From positions 62,001 to 126,000 of the IMG/VR virus record IMGVR_UViG_3300024265_000030: a stretch of 64,000 nucleotides of DNA; one strand, given 5' to 3'. A model generated the notes under the pieces. That model was not told where the DNA came from. It ran no database searches and worked only from the letters and a program-made list of their open reading frames with translations. This document shows, piece by piece, positions 20,083 through 28,523 of this stretch. This DNA is from a virus. Both the position numbers and the translations under genes were made by a program. Position 1 is the first letter of the stretch. The number at the start of each line of letters is the position of its first letter.

Positions 20083-21092
20083 AGGGTTTAGATATTGGGA
20101 CAGCATTTATTGTTTGTATGGAGCAAGGTACTGAGGGGAACCAGGTAGTTCGTAGTGAGAGAGATGCTTTTTTTGAAGTACCTCCAGGTGAGTTTACAAA
20201 AAATATGCTTAACCAGTCTGGGGTTAATTATGTTAAGATGGACGACAAACTATATGTTATTGGTGATAAAGCTATGGAATTTGCAGAGGTGTTTGGTAGT
20301 GAAGCGCGTAGGCCACTTGCTCGTGGCTATATCAGCCCACGAGAAAAAGAAGCGCTTCCTATTTTAAATCAGATTATTAAGGCTGTAGCCGGTAAAATAA
20401 ATGAAAAAAATGAGAAATTGATATTTTCGGTACCTGCGGATACTATTGATGATTTTCAGAGACAGAATGCCTTGGTATACCACAGAGAGAGTATAGCTAC
20501 ACTTATAAGACATATCGGGTTTGAGCCTATTGCACTTAATGAAGGTTTAGCGGTTATTTATTCTGAACTAAAAGATTATCAATTTAGCGGCCTAAGTTTA
20601 AGCTATGGAGCCGGAATGGTAAATTTTTGTGCGTCTTGGCTATCAGTGCCTATTCCTGAGCTTACTTTTGCAATAGGTAGGGGCGGTGACTGGGTAGATG
20701 AAAGTGCTGCCCGAGCTTTAGATGAGAGTATTGCAGTAGTTTGCGGGATGAAAGAATCTCCAAATGAATTTAATCTTAATGATAATTATGAATCTGGTAT
20801 TCCTCAGGCATTAAGTATTTATTATAAAGAACTTATCAGGTATACACTAATGACCTTAGAACGTGCATTTTATAAAATAAAAAGGCGGTTTCCTAAACCG
20901 ATACCTATTGTTATAAGTGGAGGAACTACATCTCCTCCTGGATTTTTGAACCTATTTACCGAGATGACAAGAAAATGTATCTTTTCTAATTTTAAAGGAG
21001 ATAGGATAGAGATAGGGGATATAATCCAGGCCGGTAATCCATTGTACTCTGTAGCTCAAGGTTGTATGATTAAGGGTGTGATAGATGGGTAA
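20079..21092 (+). CDS. actin-like ATPase (ParM/Alp-type), 337 aa
   Basis: The three nucleotide-binding elements of the actin/Hsp70 fold are visible: KGLDIGTAF (phosphate 1, residues 2-10), LSYGAGMVNF (phosphate 2, residues 174-183) and PIVISGGTTSPPGF (adenosine, residues 276-289). The length of 337 aa matches bacterial actin homologues such as ParM and Alp. Roles of phage actins include DNA segregation and positioning of replication or assembly sites. It has a coupled membrane-anchored gene upstream and is within the morphogenesis block, which is unusual for a segregation gene. Confidence 0.75.
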   Translation: MKGLDIGTAFIVCMEQGTEGNQVVRSERDAFFEVPPGEFTKNMLNQSGVNYVKMDDKLYVIGDKAMEFAEVFGSEARRPLARGYISPREKEALPILNQIIKAVAGKINEKNEKLIFSVPADTIDDFQRQNALVYHRESIATLIRHIGFEPIALNEGLAVIYSELKDYQFSGLSLSYGAGMVNFCASWLSVPIPELTFAIGRGGDWVDESAARALDESIAVVCGMKESPNEFNLNDNYESGIPQALSIYYKELIRYTLMTLERAFYKIKRRFPKPIPIVISGGTTSPPGFLNLFTEMTRKCIFSNFKGDRIEIGDIIQAGNPLYSVAQGCMIKGVIDG

Positions 21093-21372
21093 TAACGAAA
21101 ACGAAATTGGTAGTTTAGGTGAATCTCAGATAACTAAGCAGGAAGAAAAAGTTATTATACCACAAAGGTTAGTAGGTAAGGATGTTGTTAACTGCCCTAT
21201 AGCAGCTGCTGCAGAGTCAGTTGTACTTGTAGATTTTTGTAAAAATATATGTTCTCATTTTGTTAAATTTATTGAAGATGAGAAATATGGTAATAGGGTT
21301 GAGTGTAAATACCCTAGATTTATAAAAGTTATTAATGTTTACGGAAAAGAAAAGTCAACTACCTTTACCTAA
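21085..21372 (+). CDS. hypothetical protein apparently interrupted by the IscB element, 95 aa
   Basis: The ATG overlaps the actin-like gene by 8 bases. The protein has PIAAAAESVVLVDFCKNICSHFVKF with a CxxxC pair and ends YGKEKSTTFT; the last residues lie in the left end of the IscB element. If the DNA between two GAAAAG copies (21349-21354 and 22834-22839) is removed, its frame continues directly into the membrane protein after the element, giving one 203-aa protein. I therefore suspect it is the 5' part of a split gene, although a separate gene cannot be excluded. Confidence 0.55.
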   Translation: MGNNENEIGSLGESQITKQEEKVIIPQRLVGKDVVNCPIAAAAESVVLVDFCKNICSHFVKFIEDEKYGNRVECKYPRFIKVINVYGKEKSTTFT

Positions 21373-21436
21373 AGGGTAGGGGCTTGAGTAGTGATGCTCA
21401 ACGCAAGGGTTGATTAGGGAGCTAAAAGGAAATTTT
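21355..21436 (+). ncRNA. candidate omega-RNA left scaffold upstream of iscB
   Basis: In IscB systems the guide RNA is encoded directly upstream of iscB and its guide comes from the flank outside the element's left end. The two hairpins here (21359-21379 and 21382-21404, with TAAAGGGTAGGGGCTTG between them) sit exactly there and recall the 'CTAAA...GGGGCTTG' look of omega-RNA leaders. The right end of the RNA is unclear and could extend into the iscB coding sequence to about 21610. Confidence 0.45.
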
Positions 21437-22783
21437 ATGCAGAAGTTATTAGTAAAGTTAAAGAACACACCTACGGATGCTTCACAAGTCTGTAGCTCTG
21501 TAAATTCTGTATTAAACAAAGAGGGCACTCTTAGTGTGCAGAATAAAGTACTGGCTAATAACAATCCCGAAGTGAATCGAGTCTCTACAAACAAGACGCT
21601 CGTTAAAAGTAAAGTGTTTGTGCTTAACAAACAAGGTTTACCATTAATGCCCTGTAGTTATGCTAAGTCTAAAAGAATGGTTAAAAAGGGAGGAGCGAAA
21701 GTAGTTAAAAGATATCCCTTTACAATCCAATTAACATTTGATTGTGAAAACAAAACCCAAGATATTACTTTAGGTATTGATACGGGTTTTGGTAACATTG
21801 GGTTTAGTGCTGTTTCAGAAAAGGAAGAATTAATTTCAGGAACTTTAAAACTCGATGGAAGAACTAAAGAAAGATTAGATGAAAGAAGAATGTATCGAAG
21901 ATGTAGAAGAAACAAATTGTGGTACAGGAAAGCAAGATTTAGTAATCGAAAGAAAAAAGAAGGATGGTTACCTCCTTCAACCCAAAGACGGTATGATACA
22001 CATTTGAATTTAATTAACGGGTTGAAAAAGATACTGCCCATCACTTTAATTACTGTTGAAGTAGCAAAGTTTGATATCCAGAAGATAGAGAATCCAGATA
22101 TCCAAGGAAAAGAATACCAGCAAGGTAATTTGTACGAATATCAAAATACAAGAAGTTACTTAATGGCTAGAGAAAAGGGTAAGTGCCAGTTATGTAGTAA
22201 AGATTTTAAAGGTCAACCAAGTCACCTACACCACTGTAAACAACGAAATGAAGCGGGTAGTAATAGACCTGAAAACTTAGCCTTACTTCATAAAGTATGT
22301 CACACGAAGCTACACAGAAAAGGATTAAAACTATTTAAACCAAAAGAATATAAGGCCAATATATTTATGTCTATTATAAACAAAAGGTTCTGGAAAGATG
22401 TTTCTAATTTAAAAGTTACTTACGGTAATACAACATTTGTTGATAGAAATAATTTAGAGTTAGAAAAATCTCATGTTAACGACGCTTTTGTTATTGCTAA
22501 CGGTTCTAGTCAGAGAAGGTGTAAAGCGTTTAGTATACTTCAAAAGCGTAGAGCGAATCGAGCGTTGCAGTTAAATAGAAAAGGATTTAAACTTTCTATT
22601 CGTAAACAGAGATATAACTTACAGCCGCATGACTTAGTTAAAGTTAATAACCTTATTTGCACTGTTATTGGAACTCATTGCAAAGGTACTAGAGTTATGA
22701 TTAATAAATTGGATAGAAAAGTTAGTGAGTCAATTAAAAATATAGAATGGAGTTTTCATTTTGGAAGTTTTACATATAATTAA
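21437..22783 (+). CDS. iscB: IscB RNA-guided nuclease (RuvC plus HNH), 448 aa
   Basis: The domains of IscB appear in order, counted from the ATG at 21437. An unusual 58-residue N-terminal extension comes first, then the PLMP domain (VFVLNKQGLPLMPC, 60-73), RuvC-I (LGIDTGFGNIG, Asp115), an Arg-rich bridge helix (150-172), RuvC-II (ITVEVAKFD, Glu208), HNH (CQLC 250-253, HLHH 263-266, Asn280, CHTKLH 288-293), RuvC-III (SHVNDAFVI, His346 and Asp349), and a C-terminal target-motif-binding region. Catalytic residues look intact. The start is chosen from AAAGGA 7 bases upstream; the classical IscB start would be near residue 58. IscB is the ancestor family of Cas9. Confidence 0.85.
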   Translation: MQKLLVKLKNTPTDASQVCSSVNSVLNKEGTLSVQNKVLANNNPEVNRVSTNKTLVKSKVFVLNKQGLPLMPCSYAKSKRMVKKGGAKVVKRYPFTIQLTFDCENKTQDITLGIDTGFGNIGFSAVSEKEELISGTLKLDGRTKERLDERRMYRRCRRNKLWYRKARFSNRKKKEGWLPPSTQRRYDTHLNLINGLKKILPITLITVEVAKFDIQKIENPDIQGKEYQQGNLYEYQNTRSYLMAREKGKCQLCSKDFKGQPSHLHHCKQRNEAGSNRPENLALLHKVCHTKLHRKGLKLFKPKEYKANIFMSIINKRFWKDVSNLKVTYGNTTFVDRNNLELEKSHVNDAFVIANGSSQRRCKAFSILQKRRANRALQLNRKGFKLSIRKQRYNLQPHDLVKVNNLICTVIGTHCKGTRVMINKLDRKVSESIKNIEWSFHFGSFTYN

Positions 22784-22791
22784 AAAGGAGA

Positions 22792-22839
22792 GTGACAGTT
22801 TCTCTGTTGCTTAAAGGCGACAGTTTCCTTGTCGAAAAG
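22792..22839 (+). repeat. right-end hairpins of the IscB element
   Basis: Two short stems (GACAG/CTGTT and CGACA/TGTCG) share a 9-base direct repeat, GACAGTTTC, at 22794 and 22819. They lie between the iscB stop and the GAAAAG next to the downstream ATG. This matches the subterminal structured ends of IS200/IS605 elements. Confidence 0.45.
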
Positions 22840-22842
22840 GTT

Positions 22843-23181
22843 ATGATCGATCAAAACTTAGAAAGTATCACTTCTACGGTAGCTACTTTTATTGATCATT
22901 GGTGGGCATGGCTAGTACCTGTTGTAATAATGTTTATATTAAGGAGATACATATCTAATTTATGGTATCGTATCGTAATGAAATTAAGCGAGGCTCCTTA
23001 TGCGAGTATAGGTAATGTGATTCAATTTCAGGAGAACGGTACAAAATGGAAAATAGTAGGATTTACGCGACACAGCGTTTATCTTAAGAACGCAGAGAAA
23101 GAGAAGAATGGTAACCTTGCTTTAATGCGGGTTCCTATAGACAAGTACTATAATAGTATATTTATTTATAAGAAGGTATAG
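22843..23181 (+). CDS. membrane protein, possibly the 3' part of a gene split by the IscB element, 112 aa
   Basis: The frame is open from 22792, but the first part is inside the element's right end. I place the start at the ATG at 22843 (MIDQNLESITSTVA), although only AAAAGG two bases away precedes it, too close for a good ribosome site. One membrane helix (WWAWLVPVVIMFILRRYI) is followed by a small beta domain (GNVIQFQENGTKWKIVGFTRHSVYLKN), a layout resembling the MscS-like single-helix plus beta domain. The poor start and the matching phase with 21085-21354 suggest a broken gene. Confidence 0.5.
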   Translation: MIDQNLESITSTVATFIDHWWAWLVPVVIMFILRRYISNLWYRIVMKLSEAPYASIGNVIQFQENGTKWKIVGFTRHSVYLKNAEKEKNGNLALMRVPIDKYYNSIFIYKKV

Positions 23182-23184
23182 CTT

Positions 23185-24210
23185 ATGGGTGAGTTAAGGA
23201 ATAAGTATAGAGATATGGAGACGGGGCAGTTTGATAGTGTATTAAAGCCGGAGGACGAGGCTTACATTATTAATAATTATTTAAACATGACGGACGCAGA
23301 GATGGCTACTCAGTTAAAAGTAAACATGCAAGTAATCCAGAATTTTAGAAGTAAAAAGGGTTTAATGAAAATGTCTTATTCTTATGAGAGCGCTTTTGGT
23401 GGGGTAATGAAAGATGTCGAGAATAACCCACAGGATAAAATGAAAGAGAAAATAGAAAAAAGTGAAGGCGGGGGTATTAAGCAGGGTAAAGGTAAGGAAA
23501 AACAAAAAAAGAAAAATGTCTCTGAGTTTTCTTACGAAGATGAAAAAAAAGCATTAAGAAAGTACTTATCTTTAGATATCAAAAAGTTAATTCCGTCTCA
23601 GTATTTAAAAGATATAGGCACACAAGATGAATTTGTAGATAAGTTTATAATTCTTAGAAAGAGTTTTAACGATGGTGAGTGGAGGGATTTTATTGCTCAT
23701 TGGATGAGATATATGAAGGAGCATCAATATGATTTTAATGTAGCTGAAGACTTTGATGATTTATCAGGATTGATAAGGGAATTAATTATTCAATCAAATA
23801 TATTTGATAGAAATAAAAATGCGCGTACTAGTGATGCGTTTTTTTCAATATATATGAAGCAGTTTAATGAGTCTGTAAGTAGACAGAAACGATACCAGGA
23901 TAATTTAAAACTTTCCAGGAAATCTAGAAAAAGTGAAAAGGATTATGATAAAGAATCTTTTGTTGAAATAGTAGCTATGTTTGATAATGAGGAGACACGT
24001 AAAGTGATGGCTCAGGCAGATAAAGAGGATAATGTTGAGTTACTTAATTATATGGACAAAATAAGAAAAAAAATGAGAGAGGAGGTTCCGGAAGGTACTG
24101 AAATTGACGGACAGGAATCTTCTTTGCTAATGGGTATAAGCGAAGAAAAAGTTCAAGATATAGTAGATAAAGGTATTGATGTCTTAGAGAAGGAGAAGAT
24201 TGAAAAATGA
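23185..24210 (+). CDS. putative small terminase subunit, 341 aa
   Basis: Residues 20-60 (LKPEDEAYIINNYLNMTDAEMATQLKVNMQVIQNFRSKKGL) form a Myb/HTH-like DNA-binding domain of the kind found in phage terminase small subunits. A Lys/Gly-rich linker (residues 90-112, KQGKGKEKQKKK) follows, then a mostly helical C-terminal region (EFSYEDEKKALRKYLSLDIKK onward). It lies directly before the large terminase with a 4-base overlap, which is the strongest argument. It is longer than typical small subunits. Confidence 0.6.
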   Translation: MGELRNKYRDMETGQFDSVLKPEDEAYIINNYLNMTDAEMATQLKVNMQVIQNFRSKKGLMKMSYSYESAFGGVMKDVENNPQDKMKEKIEKSEGGGIKQGKGKEKQKKKNVSEFSYEDEKKALRKYLSLDIKKLIPSQYLKDIGTQDEFVDKFIILRKSFNDGEWRDFIAHWMRYMKEHQYDFNVAEDFDDLSGLIRELIIQSNIFDRNKNARTSDAFFSIYMKQFNESVSRQKRYQDNLKLSRKSRKSEKDYDKESFVEIVAMFDNEETRKVMAQADKEDNVELLNYMDKIRKKMREEVPEGTEIDGQESSLLMGISEEKVQDIVDKGIDVLEKEKIEK

Positions 24211-26045
24211 TGGGTGAGAGGAAGGGTTTATCTGAGTCTGAAATAAGGATGATTAAATATTTTCGTATACGTCCTGACAGGGCTGCGGAAATGTTATTAG
24301 GTATTGATTTTTTACCTTTTCAAAGATTACTTATTTTTATAGGTTGGTACTTTCCTTTTGTTTTAAATATACTGACTAGAGGTGCTGGTAAGACTTTTAT
24401 GTTAGCTACTTTAGCATTACTCAGGGCTATGCTGTATTCTAATCAGAAGGTTGGGTTACTGGCGGCTTCCTTTAGACAATCAAAGCTACTTTTCGCTGAA
24501 ATTTATAGGATATATATGAAGTCTGCGCTTTTACAAGGTATGGCGGAGAAGCCTCCTGTACGTGGTACGGATCTATGCTATTTTAATCTTAAAAATGGAT
24601 CTGAAATTCAGGCATTACCTTTGGGTGATGGTGAGAAAATTAGAGGAGCGCGTTTTTACTATATAGTACTGGATGAGTTAGCTCAAATTCCGGAAATTAT
24701 CCTTAATATTGTTATAATAGGTATGACAGCAACAAAGCAGGACCCTATTAAAAGCGCAAGAATGGAGGCTTTGAAAAAGAGATTAAAAAAGGAGGGGAAA
24801 GTACCTTCTAGGAGTATACAGCTGGTTTCAGAATTAACTAAGAATTATCTAATAGGTGCTTCTACAGCTTATTACCAATTTAATCATCTTTTTAAAATGC
24901 TAAAAAATTATATAAGGGTTATAAAGGATAAAGTCATAGCTGAAAATGGTATGGATTTATGGAAGCTGTATGCAGTATACAAGTTATCGTATAAGATGAT
25001 ACCTGAGGGATTCATGTCTATAGAATCGATAATGATGGCTAAGGAAAAAATGTCGAGCATGCAGTTTAACATGGAATATAATTGTTTATTTCCTGCGGAG
25101 AGTGGGGGTTTTTTTCCGGCTCAGATTGTAATGAATGCTTATACACATAATGGACAGATACATTTTGAGCTTGCAGGGGATGGTAACGCTGCATATATAC
25201 TTTTTTGTGACCCGGCAAGAACTAGTGACAACTGTACTTTTTCTATTAATAAAATATTATCTACTACAGAAGCTACCCGGTATGCGTGTGTTTGTGTAGA
25301 GGTACTTCAGGGTAGAAAGTTCCAAGAGGCTATGGAAAGGATTAGGGATATATGCCGTAGGTTTAATATTGTTAGAATCGCTATGGATCAGGGCGGTGGT
25401 GGATTAGCTATAAAAGATCTATTAAATGATCTTGATAAATGTCCGGAAGGTGAAGAATTAATTTGGGATTTTGAAGATCCGGCCTCTTACTTAGATGAGG
25501 AGATGCAGTTTAAAAAACCTGGATTACATATCTTGCATTTAGTTAATTTTAACCCTGCTTATTTGACGGAAGCTAATCATGGCTTATTATCCTCTTTAGA
25601 AAGAAAAGAATATGTATTTCCTACACCGTTAGGTACAGAGGATTTGATGAATAAAGGTGAGAAGGAAGCAGAGCAATTAGAAAATGTAGAGACAGAGATG
25701 CTTGTCGCTAAAAATGAGATGATAAACATTGTATTAACTAGAACACCAAAGGGATCTCCTCACTGGGATACACCAGCGAAAGGACAAAGAAAAGATAGAT
25801 ATACTGCTATTATGGGAGGCTGTAAAGAATGTAAAGATTTTATTAAGCCTGAAAATAGTGAAGAAGTAACTATAGATTTACCAACGGGAGGTTGGGCAGG
25901 TAAAGCAAGTTTGAGTACAAAGAAGGAGTTAGGTGTCGGAGCTGCTGATCTTACCCAAGGAGGAATTAAGTTTTCAGAAGCAGCAGAGAGAAGAAAAAGA
26001 TTAGTTTATGCTAAAAAATTATCAGAGATAGCTGAGTTAAATTAA
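24207..26045 (+). CDS. terminase large subunit (DNA packaging ATPase and nuclease), 612 aa
   Basis: The ATPase motifs are clear: Walker A TRGAGKT (residues 57-63), Walker B IVLDELAQ (residues 153-160), with a coupling motif region after it. The nuclease half shows the RNase H-like acidic residues in FCDPARTSDN (near residue 335), RIAMDQGGGGLA (near 390) and KDRYTAIMGG near residue 530. It drives genome packaging into the prohead and cuts the concatemer. The C-terminal 80 residues include a Gly-rich linker. Two ATGs are adjacent at the start (24207 and 24210). Confidence 0.9.
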   Translation: MMGERKGLSESEIRMIKYFRIRPDRAAEMLLGIDFLPFQRLLIFIGWYFPFVLNILTRGAGKTFMLATLALLRAMLYSNQKVGLLAASFRQSKLLFAEIYRIYMKSALLQGMAEKPPVRGTDLCYFNLKNGSEIQALPLGDGEKIRGARFYYIVLDELAQIPEIILNIVIIGMTATKQDPIKSARMEALKKRLKKEGKVPSRSIQLVSELTKNYLIGASTAYYQFNHLFKMLKNYIRVIKDKVIAENGMDLWKLYAVYKLSYKMIPEGFMSIESIMMAKEKMSSMQFNMEYNCLFPAESGGFFPAQIVMNAYTHNGQIHFELAGDGNAAYILFCDPARTSDNCTFSINKILSTTEATRYACVCVEVLQGRKFQEAMERIRDICRRFNIVRIAMDQGGGGLAIKDLLNDLDKCPEGEELIWDFEDPASYLDEEMQFKKPGLHILHLVNFNPAYLTEANHGLLSSLERKEYVFPTPLGTEDLMNKGEKEAEQLENVETEMLVAKNEMINIVLTRTPKGSPHWDTPAKGQRKDRYTAIMGGCKECKDFIKPENSEEVTIDLPTGGWAGKASLSTKKELGVGAADLTQGGIKFSEAAERRKRLVYAKKLSEIAELN

Positions 26046-26055
26046 AGGAGCGGGT

Positions 26056-28194
26056 ATGGTAAAAAACGGTAAGGATACTGGAGTTGCCCAAAAACATAAA
26101 ACGGGGACTAAAATTGATTATGATAAGGGGGAAGTGTCTGTAGAACTTCCTTATTTAGAAAGACATGATCAAGCTTCGTACCATAGAGCTGATGACTACG
26201 AGACAGAGATAGGTGGAGGTTCTTCAACTTTTCGTAAAAGGGCGTATTCGAATATCAAGTCTAAAATAAGTCAGGCTCAGGATTATTATATAAAAGATTC
26301 TTTAGCAAGAAGGTTTATTGAGTTGATGGCTCAATTTTCAGCTACTTCAGTACAGTTAAAAGGCGCACAAAAGTACAAAGTTTTTTTTAATCAATGGATG
26401 AAGGTTGTAGGCATGCCTACTATTTTAAAAAAGATATTTAAAGAATTTTATAGAAGTTCAAATGTGCATACAATTAAATGTACCCTTCCTTTTAAAGGCA
26501 AATTTAAAAAAGGAGAGAAATTAGATATAGATATCCTGAAGGGTTTTAAGACTGACGGACGGTTAGGTAATTTTGATAATGCTAAGTATAAGATCGATTT
26601 AGCTAGATATATAAGAGGTGGTGAATCAACAGATATAGCGGCTAGAAAATTAAATTGGTCTAATAAGATGATCCCCTGGCGGTATACAGTTTTAAACCCT
26701 TTGCAAATTGAAAAATATGGAGATTCTACTTTTAGGTTAGAAGAAACATACTGGACCCCGAGTAGCTCACTAAGGCATTTAATATTAGAGATTGAGGCTG
26801 ATAAAGGAAAAGCCAGAAGAAAAAAATTAGAGCCTATTATTAAATCTATTCCTGCTATGTTATACCAACAGTTAAAAGATGGTAAATCAAAAATAGAATT
26901 ATTCCCTCATTTTTATTCTCCAATATATAGACTAAAAGATGATTATGAGAGCGATGGTGAGCCTTTGATGACTCCTATCTTTGATCATCTCTTTAGAAAG
27001 AACCAAATGAGAGAAGCTGATATTCGAGTTATTAATTCTGTGATTAATAAAATATTATTAATAAGGGTAGGTAGTGACAAATTTCCAGCTAAGAAAAAAC
27101 AGTTGGAGGCTATCTCTGCTATATTTCAAGAGCCTTCACATGTTCTTGAATTAATATGGAATCATTGTATTGATGTTAAGTGGGTTGATGTTCAGACAGA
27201 GTTCTTAAATGACGATAAATATAATTCTGTAGATAAAGACATCAAAGAGGGATTCGGGGTAACAGAAGTTTTATTAGGCACAGCAAAAGATAATAAAGGA
27301 AATCCTTTTGTATCGTTAAGAGGGTTAGTTGAAAATATGGCTGACGGTCAGGAATCTGTTTCTGAATGGTTACAAGAGGAGTTTGAAGATATAGGCGATA
27401 CTTTACAGCTGGACACTGTTCCAGAGCCGCATTTAACGACTATTAATCTTGAGGATAAGGTTAATCTTTTTAAGATATACCAAGGTATGGTAGATAGAGG
27501 TATTTTATCTAATGAAACAGTTTGTGAGCTTATGGGAGAGGACTGGAGAAGAAATCTTGCACAAATTAAAAAAGAGTCTAAACAGAGAGAAGAAGGCATA
27601 TTGCCTTTGATGGGGTCACCTTATCAGAAAGGAACTGAGTCTCCTTCAACAGTAGCGCCTGGTGATAAAGTTCCAGGAGATCCTAATGTACCTACAGGAG
27701 TAAAGCCTAAGTCAGAAATCACACCACAAGAGAGAAGAGGGTCTCAAGGAAAACCGGTAGGTAAACAAGGTCCTTTACAGACTCCGCGAAAAAGTCCTCG
27801 TATGAAAGCAGCAGCGGAAGCAGCAGTATTAGACGGGAGTGATGTTTTAACTGCTGATGAATTGATAGGGTATGCTAATCAGGCAGTTAAGAAATTGTAC
27901 GACAGCTATAATACAGGCGGAAAAGATTTTAAAGCTATATACAACGATGTAGCGCTTGATTTATATAAAATACCTTCAAAGGATATAGCTTTTTTTATTA
28001 GCAATGGCGGATATAAAATTAATGGAGAAATTGATTTAAATTCTGATTTGTATAAAAATGTAGTGTCGGATATTAGGGGTATGGCCAGTACTTATATCTC
28101 TAAGTGGAAAAGAAATAACGTAGGTAAAAATATGTCGCCAGATGTTTCTCTAAGTATATTAGCTGATTCTTGGGCTGCATGTGTACCTGTTTAA
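26056..28194 (+). CDS. portal protein, 712 aa
   Basis: This gene follows the terminase with AAAGGAGCGGGT before the ATG, in the normal portal position. The length (712 aa) fits large siphovirus portals. The centre contains the long helical segments and conserved-looking Trp/Pro patterns of portals (NKMIPWRYTVLNPLQIEKYGDS, SLRGLVENMADGQESVSEWLQ). The C-terminal 150 residues after a Pro/Gly-rich linker (GTESPSTVAPGDKVPGDPNVP) form an extra domain of unknown role. It forms the dodecameric DNA gate at one head vertex. The call is by position, size and pattern. Confidence 0.75.
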   Translation: MVKNGKDTGVAQKHKTGTKIDYDKGEVSVELPYLERHDQASYHRADDYETEIGGGSSTFRKRAYSNIKSKISQAQDYYIKDSLARRFIELMAQFSATSVQLKGAQKYKVFFNQWMKVVGMPTILKKIFKEFYRSSNVHTIKCTLPFKGKFKKGEKLDIDILKGFKTDGRLGNFDNAKYKIDLARYIRGGESTDIAARKLNWSNKMIPWRYTVLNPLQIEKYGDSTFRLEETYWTPSSSLRHLILEIEADKGKARRKKLEPIIKSIPAMLYQQLKDGKSKIELFPHFYSPIYRLKDDYESDGEPLMTPIFDHLFRKNQMREADIRVINSVINKILLIRVGSDKFPAKKKQLEAISAIFQEPSHVLELIWNHCIDVKWVDVQTEFLNDDKYNSVDKDIKEGFGVTEVLLGTAKDNKGNPFVSLRGLVENMADGQESVSEWLQEEFEDIGDTLQLDTVPEPHLTTINLEDKVNLFKIYQGMVDRGILSNETVCELMGEDWRRNLAQIKKESKQREEGILPLMGSPYQKGTESPSTVAPGDKVPGDPNVPTGVKPKSEITPQERRGSQGKPVGKQGPLQTPRKSPRMKAAAEAAVLDGSDVLTADELIGYANQAVKKLYDSYNTGGKDFKAIYNDVALDLYKIPSKDIAFFISNGGYKINGEIDLNSDLYKNVVSDIRGMASTYISKWKRNNVGKNMSPDVSLSILADSWAACVPV

Positions 28195-28199
28195 AAATT

Positions 28200-28221
28200 G
28201 TTGATAAACTGTTGATAAACT
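28200..28221. repeat. 11-bp tandem direct repeat before a promoter
   Basis: GTTGATAAACT occurs twice back to back (28200-28210 and 28211-28221), two bases before the -35 box of the next promoter. One helical turn per copy places both on one DNA face, as for a regulator's operator. Confidence 0.5.
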
Positions 28222-28222
28222 A

Positions 28223-28251
28223 TAGACAAATTCTGTTTTATAGTGTATAAT
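28223..28251 (+). promoter_or_regulatory. sigma-70 promoter for the capsid genes
   Basis: TAGACA (28223-28228) and TATAAT (28246-28251) are 17 bases apart, with a start expected near 28258 and a 45-base leader before the zinc-ribbon gene. It would boost transcription of the scaffold and capsid genes. Confidence 0.55.
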
Positions 28252-28302
28252 TGTTTATAGAGAGAGACAGTACGGCGGAAATAAATAAAAAGGAGAGGAT
28301 AT

Positions 28303-28491
28303 ATGCAAGCACGATGTATGAGATGTAAAGATAATAGGGATATGAAAGATGTTCAAATTGTTAAAACAAAAAGAGGCGGTTTTATGGCTAAAGGAAAATG
28401 CATTCAGTGTGAGTGTGGGATGTGTAAAATTATGTCAAAAGACCAAGCCTCTCAACTAGCGACTGAACTTAGTATTCAGTTACCAGCATAA
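28303..28491 (+). CDS. DUF5679-like zinc-ribbon protein, 62 aa
   Basis: The pattern CMRCKDNRDMKDVQIVKTKRGGFMAKGKCIQCECGMCKIM follows the DUF5679 layout: CxxC, then MKD, then GKCxxCGxxM. Four to six cysteines form a zinc ribbon. AAAAGGAGAGGATAT precedes the ATG. Small DUF5679 proteins are frequent in phages and archaeal viruses; no function is known. Confidence 0.65.
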   Translation: MQARCMRCKDNRDMKDVQIVKTKRGGFMAKGKCIQCECGMCKIMSKDQASQLATELSIQLPA

Positions 28492-28523
28492 AAAGTAAAT
28501 AATTAAAAAAAAGGAGAAGGCTG

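Larger units (their letters stand above)
21355..22839 (+). mobile_element. IscB-containing IS200/IS605-like element without transposase
   Basis: The proposed left edge follows GAAAAG at 21349-21354 and the right edge is the matching GAAAAG at 22834-22839. The left end has two hairpins: CTACCTTT with AAAgGGTAG (21359-21379) and GCTTGAG with CTCAAcGC (21382-21404). The right end has GACAG/CTGTT (22794-22808) and CGACA/TGTCG (22818-22834). Subterminal hairpins and no target duplication fit IS200/IS605 ends. It contains only iscB, with no Y1 transposase, so movement would need TnpA in trans. Edges are estimates. Confidence 0.5.
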
